Assembly: GCA_946886255.1 (NCBI GenBank)
Contig: CAMPIG010000134.1
Span: 1 to 10,321 of the forward strand
Direction of reading: 5' to 3'
DNA length: 10,321 nucleotides
From: an uncultured Cellvibrio sp.
GTDB lineage: Bacteria; Pseudomonadota; Gammaproteobacteria; Pseudomonadales; Cellvibrionaceae
Part shown: positions 7,455-10,321 of the stretch, one piece after another
Position numbering within the stretch: position 1 is the first letter of the stretch
How the letters are laid out: each line of letters starts with the position of its first letter
The notes under the pieces: model-generated
Seen by the model: the letters and a program-made list of their open reading frames with translations, nothing else
Told to the model about the DNA's origin: nothing
Databases searched by the model: none
Program-made: the position numbers and the translations under genes

Positions 7455-9296
7455 CTAAAAAGCCGGCAACTCGTCCAAGGTAATCACTCGCTCATGATTG
7501 TAAACATGCCGTTTATGTACATTAGTGTTGTAATACTCGCCCGTCCAGAAGTTACTGGAACTGGTAACACCTTCAGCAGTATCGGTGTCATTCCAAACCA
7601 TGAAATATAACCACCAGGCACCATCGGCGGTCATCAGGTCCGGGTCGGGGATGTTGCTGTTTTCGCTCAGAGCAACCATCTTGACTTCGTGTGGGTAGGC
7701 TTTTACCTGGTTATAGGTACCTATTTGCGATTCATAATTTTGACTGCCGTCATAAATATCAAAGCTGACGATATCAACAACCTCATCACCCGGATACCAG
7801 GCGGCGCTTTGACCATTCCACACCCAAATAAGATTATTTAAGCCATAGTGATTGGTTAAACGATCATAGAGGTATTGCCACAATGCAACTTGCGCATAGG
7901 CAGCGGGTACCTCGTCAGTGCGATCATTGCGGCCCCACCAGAACCAGCCGCCGGATGCTTCGTGCAAGGGTCGCCAAAGCACTGTTACGCCGGCTGCTTG
8001 CAGCTGCAATAACTCCGCTGCAATCATATCGACGTCGGCTTCGATGTTCGTAAAGCTTGTGCTTGAAGTATCCAGTTCACCGTTCAGCATAGGAATGGTG
8101 AAGCTGGTGTCTTCGGTGTAGAACTCGCCGATAACCCCTTCCGCTGCATCGGGGTCGCGCCAATGCCAGGTAAAGGTAACTAGGCCGCCACGATTCCAAT
8201 GTGCTATGGCTTCTTCTGTCTGCGTTAAGCCTGAGATGCCATTCCAATACAAACCGTAGTTCATAAAGTCATAACCCATGATTGCCGGCGCACGGTCGGT
8301 ATCATTGATCACACGTTGATACTGATCGATATTATCTTGCCAGGTAAGATCCATTTGACCGGACAACATGTATTCGCCCCAAATGGATTGCAGGTAGTCA
8401 TAAACATCGCGTGTTGTGCCATCGGCATTTGGATTAACTGGTGTGCTGCGCATGGGTGCTTGCGTGGGACTTCCCATGCCGGGGCACATGCTTCGCGATA
8501 AACAAATTTCACCGGCTTCGTTGCCCCAACTACCCGTATCAGAATTACACAAGGTAATTTGATCGGCACCGATTAAACAATACGGAAAATCACCGGGGCC
8601 GGCATCTGCCGCAGAGCCGTAGACTATACAGGAATAACTGTTTTCCCAGCCCCAGCCATCGCCATCCGGATCGGAGTCGGCGGAGCGGCAATAGGGCCAG
8701 CCGTTACTCACAGCATTCGGGATCATCTCCGACTCACTGGAATTACTGGAGCTGCTTGAGCTAATAGAAGACGAACTGATCACGCTGGACAGTGAGCTCG
8801 AGCTGCTTGAAATCGGCATGCTTGAACTGGATGAAACATTGCTCGACATAATGGAGGACGAGCTGCTGATCATTGATGAGCTGGAAGAGTGATTGTTACC
8901 ACCACCACTCACGGTGATGCTGGTCAATATGGGTAAATAATTGTCGCCGTGGGTGTTGGCACAAAACCCGAAGGCTGTGTTTCCGCCGACACCAATATTG
9001 CTGTTGTAACTCATACTGGTAACAATGTTGTTGGCGAGATTGCCGTTCCACAAATTGTTGATCGTGGAGTTATTCGGATTGATGACTACCTGCCAGGTAT
9101 CGATAGCAGCATCGCCTTGGTTATTGACAGAAACGGAAGCACAATATCCGCTCCCCCAATCACTTTGAATCGTTAAACTGGCGGTAGCTGTGCCATTGGC
9201 TGACGTTACTGTATTGGCTTGCGCGGCACCGCCAAACAATAGAAGTGCCGACGCCATTGCAAAGGCTGCAATGGCGTTTCGTTTTGAAAAAATCAT
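7455..9296 (-). CDS. Secreted modular beta-mannanase: CBM2, poly-Ser linker, CBM10-type modules, GH26
   Basis: The 613-residue enzyme should cut beta-1,4-mannan outside the cell. Residues 1-27 are a signal peptide cut after AAQA. Residues 28 to about 134 are a CBM2 with W47, W83 and Y97 at the likely ligand face and C52/C112 as the probable disulfide. A serine linker spans 136-189. Residues 198-225 are CBM10-like (WPYC, GDGWGWENSYSC), and 236-272 look like a second, divergent copy (FPYC, GSWGNEAGEIC, SRSMC). The GH26 domain runs from about 296 to the end. WRPLHEASGGWFWW carries the acid/base E446 preceded by H445, and ALSENS carries the nucleophile E545. CBM2 and CBM10 usually bind crystalline cellulose, so they would hold the enzyme on plant cell walls near mannan. 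ATG 9296 follows GGAG by six bases. No neighbour shares its strand closely, so it is probably monocistronic. GH26 can also include other beta-glycanase activities; mannanase is the best guess. Confidence 0.94.
   Translation of the reverse strand: MIFSKRNAIAAFAMASALLLFGGAAQANTVTSANGTATASLTIQSDWGSGYCASVSVNNQGDAAIDTWQVVINPNNSTINNLWNGNLANNIVTSMSYNSNIGVGGNTAFGFCANTHGDNYLPILTSITVSGGGNNHSSSSSMISSSSSIMSSNVSSSSSMPISSSSSSLSSVISSSSISSSSSSNSSESEMIPNAVSNGWPYCRSADSDPDGDGWGWENSYSCIVYGSAADAGPGDFPYCLIGADQITLCNSDTGSWGNEAGEICLSRSMCPGMGSPTQAPMRSTPVNPNADGTTRDVYDYLQSIWGEYMLSGQMDLTWQDNIDQYQRVINDTDRAPAIMGYDFMNYGLYWNGISGLTQTEEAIAHWNRGGLVTFTWHWRDPDAAEGVIGEFYTEDTSFTIPMLNGELDTSSTSFTNIEADVDMIAAELLQLQAAGVTVLWRPLHEASGGWFWWGRNDRTDEVPAAYAQVALWQYLYDRLTNHYGLNNLIWVWNGQSAAWYPGDEVVDIVSFDIYDGSQNYESQIGTYNQVKAYPHEVKMVALSENSNIPDPDLMTADGAWWLYFMVWNDTDTAEGVTSSSNFWTGEYYNTNVHKRHVYNHERVITLDELPAF
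8730..8891 (-). repeat. Poly-serine linker coding region
   Basis: This encodes residues 136-189 of the mannanase. About 38 of 54 residues are Ser, in runs of four to six broken by Met, Ile, Val, Leu, Asn or Pro. The codons are mixed AGC/AGT/TCA/TCC/TCG, so the repetition is protein-level rather than an exact DNA repeat. Such linkers are flexible spacers between binding and catalytic modules in Cellvibrio-type hydrolases. Confidence 0.85.
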
Positions 9297-9438
9297 GTTG
9301 CTCTCCAGTAAGAAAAGAATTTGTGTAGCGCTTTGTTGGAGTTATATGAGCACGACAAATACCCGGTTGAATTGCTATGGGCATTGCTTCTTTTTATATT
9401 ATTGTTTTTCTAAAGTGACTGTGTGCGGTAATGAAGAG

Positions 9439-9456
9439 GGTGTATCTTGCCACACC
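9439..9456. promoter_or_regulatory. Inverted repeat upstream of the mannanase gene, possible operator
   Basis: GGTGT-N8-ACACC lies about 145 bases before the mannanase start, in the 258-base spacer after cbpM. A smaller repeat, CCTG-N5-CAGG (9455-9467), overlaps its edge. Both could be protein-binding sites, but the arms are short. I found no sigma-70 promoter I would defend in this spacer. Confidence 0.2.
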
Positions 9457-9546
9457 TGCAAAACAGGAAGGTCTTATAAATCACAAAAACGAAAATTTGG
9501 CGTCTTGATAAACGTTTGGCCGAGGTGGAAATATTTGATGCCGATA

Positions 9547-9569
9547 ACGACGGCTTAAGAGACCGTCGT
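9547..9569. terminator. Hairpin over the cbpM stop codon, possible weak terminator
   Basis: ACGACGG (9547-9553) pairs with CCGTCGT (9563-9569) around a 9-base loop that holds the last base of the cbpM stop region. Read on the minus strand, no T-run follows the stem, so an intrinsic terminator is not well supported. The T-rich side (TGTTTTCTT) is on the plus strand, where no gene ends. Confidence 0.3.
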
Positions 9570-9857
9570 CTGTTTTCTTAATTGTTCTACTTCTTCCATT
9601 AAGTCGACCATCATGGCCGCCAGCTCTGGCACGGCATCAAAATCCCGCTCCAATAGACTAATTCGACGTGCGCGTCTCAAGTCATAACTGGTGAAGCGAT
9701 ACGTCTCAACATAATGTGAGCCGTCACCGAGTATGCCCGTTTCAATATGTTCTATCACCCACTGAGGCTCGACGCAACACGCACGTGCCAACTCTTCGCA
9801 AGTCAATGCAATCTCGTCGAGTAATGTACCTTGTAATGTGTCGGATTTAGTCATCAT
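9555..9857 (-). CDS. cbpM: Chaperone modulatory protein CbpM
   Basis: This small protein of 100 residues matches CbpM in size and context. CbpM binds the J domain of CbpA and blocks its co-chaperone and DNA-binding activity. The N-terminal half reads as a MerR-like helix-turn-helix fold (LTCEELARACCVEPQWVIEHIETGIL), followed by YRFTSYDLRRARRISLLERDF and a C-terminal helix with a Leu/Glu-rich coiled pattern (MVDLMEEVEQLRKQ). It follows cbpA directly: the cbpA TGA and this ATG share one base (TGATG), so translation is probably coupled. GGGAG lies four bases before the first ATG and seven before the second (9854), so the true start may be 9854, one residue shorter. The family call rests on sequence style plus the cbpA neighbour. 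Confidence 0.88.
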   Translation of the reverse strand: MMTKSDTLQGTLLDEIALTCEELARACCVEPQWVIEHIETGILGDGSHYVETYRFTSYDLRRARRISLLERDFDAVPELAAMMVDLMEEVEQLRKQTTVS

Positions 9858-10321
9858 CAGACTCCCGTATTTTTGCGTGGGTTGAAGTTAAGTTCCTTCG
9901 CCATGGTTTCGTATAACTGACGGGCTTTATCGTTATCAGCTGGAGGTAAAACCACAGCCAATTCCATATATAAATCGCCCGGTTCATCCGCTGGAATACC
10001 GCGACCTTTTAAACGTAATTTACGTCCGGCCTGCGAGTTTGCAGGAATGGTTAATTTGACGGAACCGGATGGTGTGGGTGCTTCAATCACAGCCCCCAAG
10101 GCGGCTTCCCACGGCGTAACGGGTAAGCTGATATAGACATCTCGACCATCGATGCGGTAGCGCGCATCAGGTATGAAATGAATCTCCAGATACAAGTCGC
10201 CAGCACCGCCACCGCCCACGCCCGGATTGCCTTTGCCGCTTAGGCGTATATGCTGTCCTTCTTTTACGCCTTTGGGGATACGCACATTCAGGGTGTGTTC
10301 TGTTAGCGACATCCGCCCCTG
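9857..10321 (-). CDS. cbpA: CbpA, DnaJ-like co-chaperone, C-terminal part
   Basis: The frame is open to the window edge, so the N-terminal J domain and Gly/Phe linker lie beyond it; about 154 residues are visible, roughly half of a typical 300-residue CbpA. They form the two beta-sandwich substrate-binding domains of class B J proteins. The first has VRIPKGVKEGQHIRLSGKG, GDLYLEIHFIPDARYRIDG and the VTPWEAALGAVIEAPTPSG signature. The second has LTIPANSQAGRKLRLKGRGIP and GDLYMEL. The C-terminal helix is NDKARQLYETMAKEL. No CxxCxGxG zinc repeats are visible; they would be expected just before this part in DnaJ itself, which together with the adjacent cbpM favours CbpA. The protein assists DnaK and in E. 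coli also binds curved DNA. The Met at 10312 is internal, not a start. Confidence 0.92.
   Translation of the reverse strand, partial: QGRMSLTEHTLNVRIPKGVKEGQHIRLSGKGNPGVGGGGAGDLYLEIHFIPDARYRIDGRDVYISLPVTPWEAALGAVIEAPTPSGSVKLTIPANSQAGRKLRLKGRGIPADEPGDLYMELAVVLPPADNDKARQLYETMAKELNFNPRKNTGV

Noticed and set aside
8730..8891. Serine-rich region as a CRISPR or DNA-level tandem array
   Set aside because: There is no constant repeat-spacer period; codons vary and the repetition is explained by a poly-Ser protein linker.
9439..9467. Inverted repeats as a transposon end or attachment site
   Set aside because: The arms are only four or five bases, there is no integrase or transposase, and no matching copy was seen elsewhere in the window.
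9190..9558. Plus-strand open frame of 122 codons in the mannanase upstream region
   Set aside because: It begins antisense to the mannanase signal peptide, its product looks like random sequence without domains, and no ribosome site precedes it.
10310..10312. ATG as the start of the CbpA gene
   Set aside because: The frame continues to the window edge and the visible part lacks the J domain, so the start must lie outside.
1..10321. A defence or other novel multi-gene system
   Set aside because: No nuclease, helicase, toxin-antitoxin, reverse transcriptase or phage-related gene is present; all genes fit metabolism, regulation, transport or chaperone roles.

Overview
The window looks like chromosomal DNA from a polysaccharide-degrading gammaproteobacterium of the Cellvibrionaceae, most likely Cellvibrio or a close relative. 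The main clue is the protein on the minus strand at 7455-9296. It has a signal peptide, a cellulose-binding CBM2, a long nearly pure serine linker, CBM10-type modules and a GH26 mannanase domain, an architecture typical of Cellvibrio-type secreted hydrolases. A secreted GH20 hexosaminidase, a CBM32 protein and a membrane-bound AraC-type regulator fit the same lifestyle. The taxonomic call is an inference from gene style, not from a marker gene.

Layout. (1) Positions 1-5291 hold three plus-strand genes with short gaps (50 and 18 bases), probably one transcript. They are the C-terminal part of a secreted protein with a barrel-like domain, an Ig-like domain and CBM32; a complete exported chitobiase-type GH20 beta-N-acetylhexosaminidase; and a cytoplasmic TPR-sulfotransferase fusion. 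(2) On the minus strand at 5288-6442 lies a 7-TM AraC-family regulator whose stop codon overlaps that of the sulfotransferase gene. (3) A roughly 210-base divergent intergenic region follows, then a plus-strand ZIP-like membrane protein (6653-7390) with degenerate metal-site motifs. (4) A strong 15-bp-stem, probably bidirectional terminator (7405-7441) separates it from the convergent GH26 gene. (5) After a 258-base spacer come cbpM and the C-terminal part of cbpA on the minus strand, a DnaJ-like co-chaperone and its modulator; cbpA runs off the window.

How the genes may work together. The GH20 enzyme and the CBM32 protein suggest a locus for chitin or other amino-sugar glycans. The GH20 enzyme would release GlcNAc outside the cytoplasm, and the 7-TM AraC protein is a plausible local regulator. 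The GH26 enzyme attacks mannan in plant cell walls and appears to be a separate unit. The sulfotransferase is the least expected partner; its substrate cannot be read from the sequence. The ZIP-like protein and cbpAM have no obvious link to glycan use.

I see no tRNA, rRNA, CRISPR array, insertion sequence or phage gene, and no convincing new multi-gene system. The best leads are the sulfotransferase in a hexosaminidase operon, the unassigned barrel domain of the first gene, the ZIP-like protein without the usual metal ligands, and the divergent second CBM10-like module of the mannanase. Apart from the two edge genes, every gene is intact.
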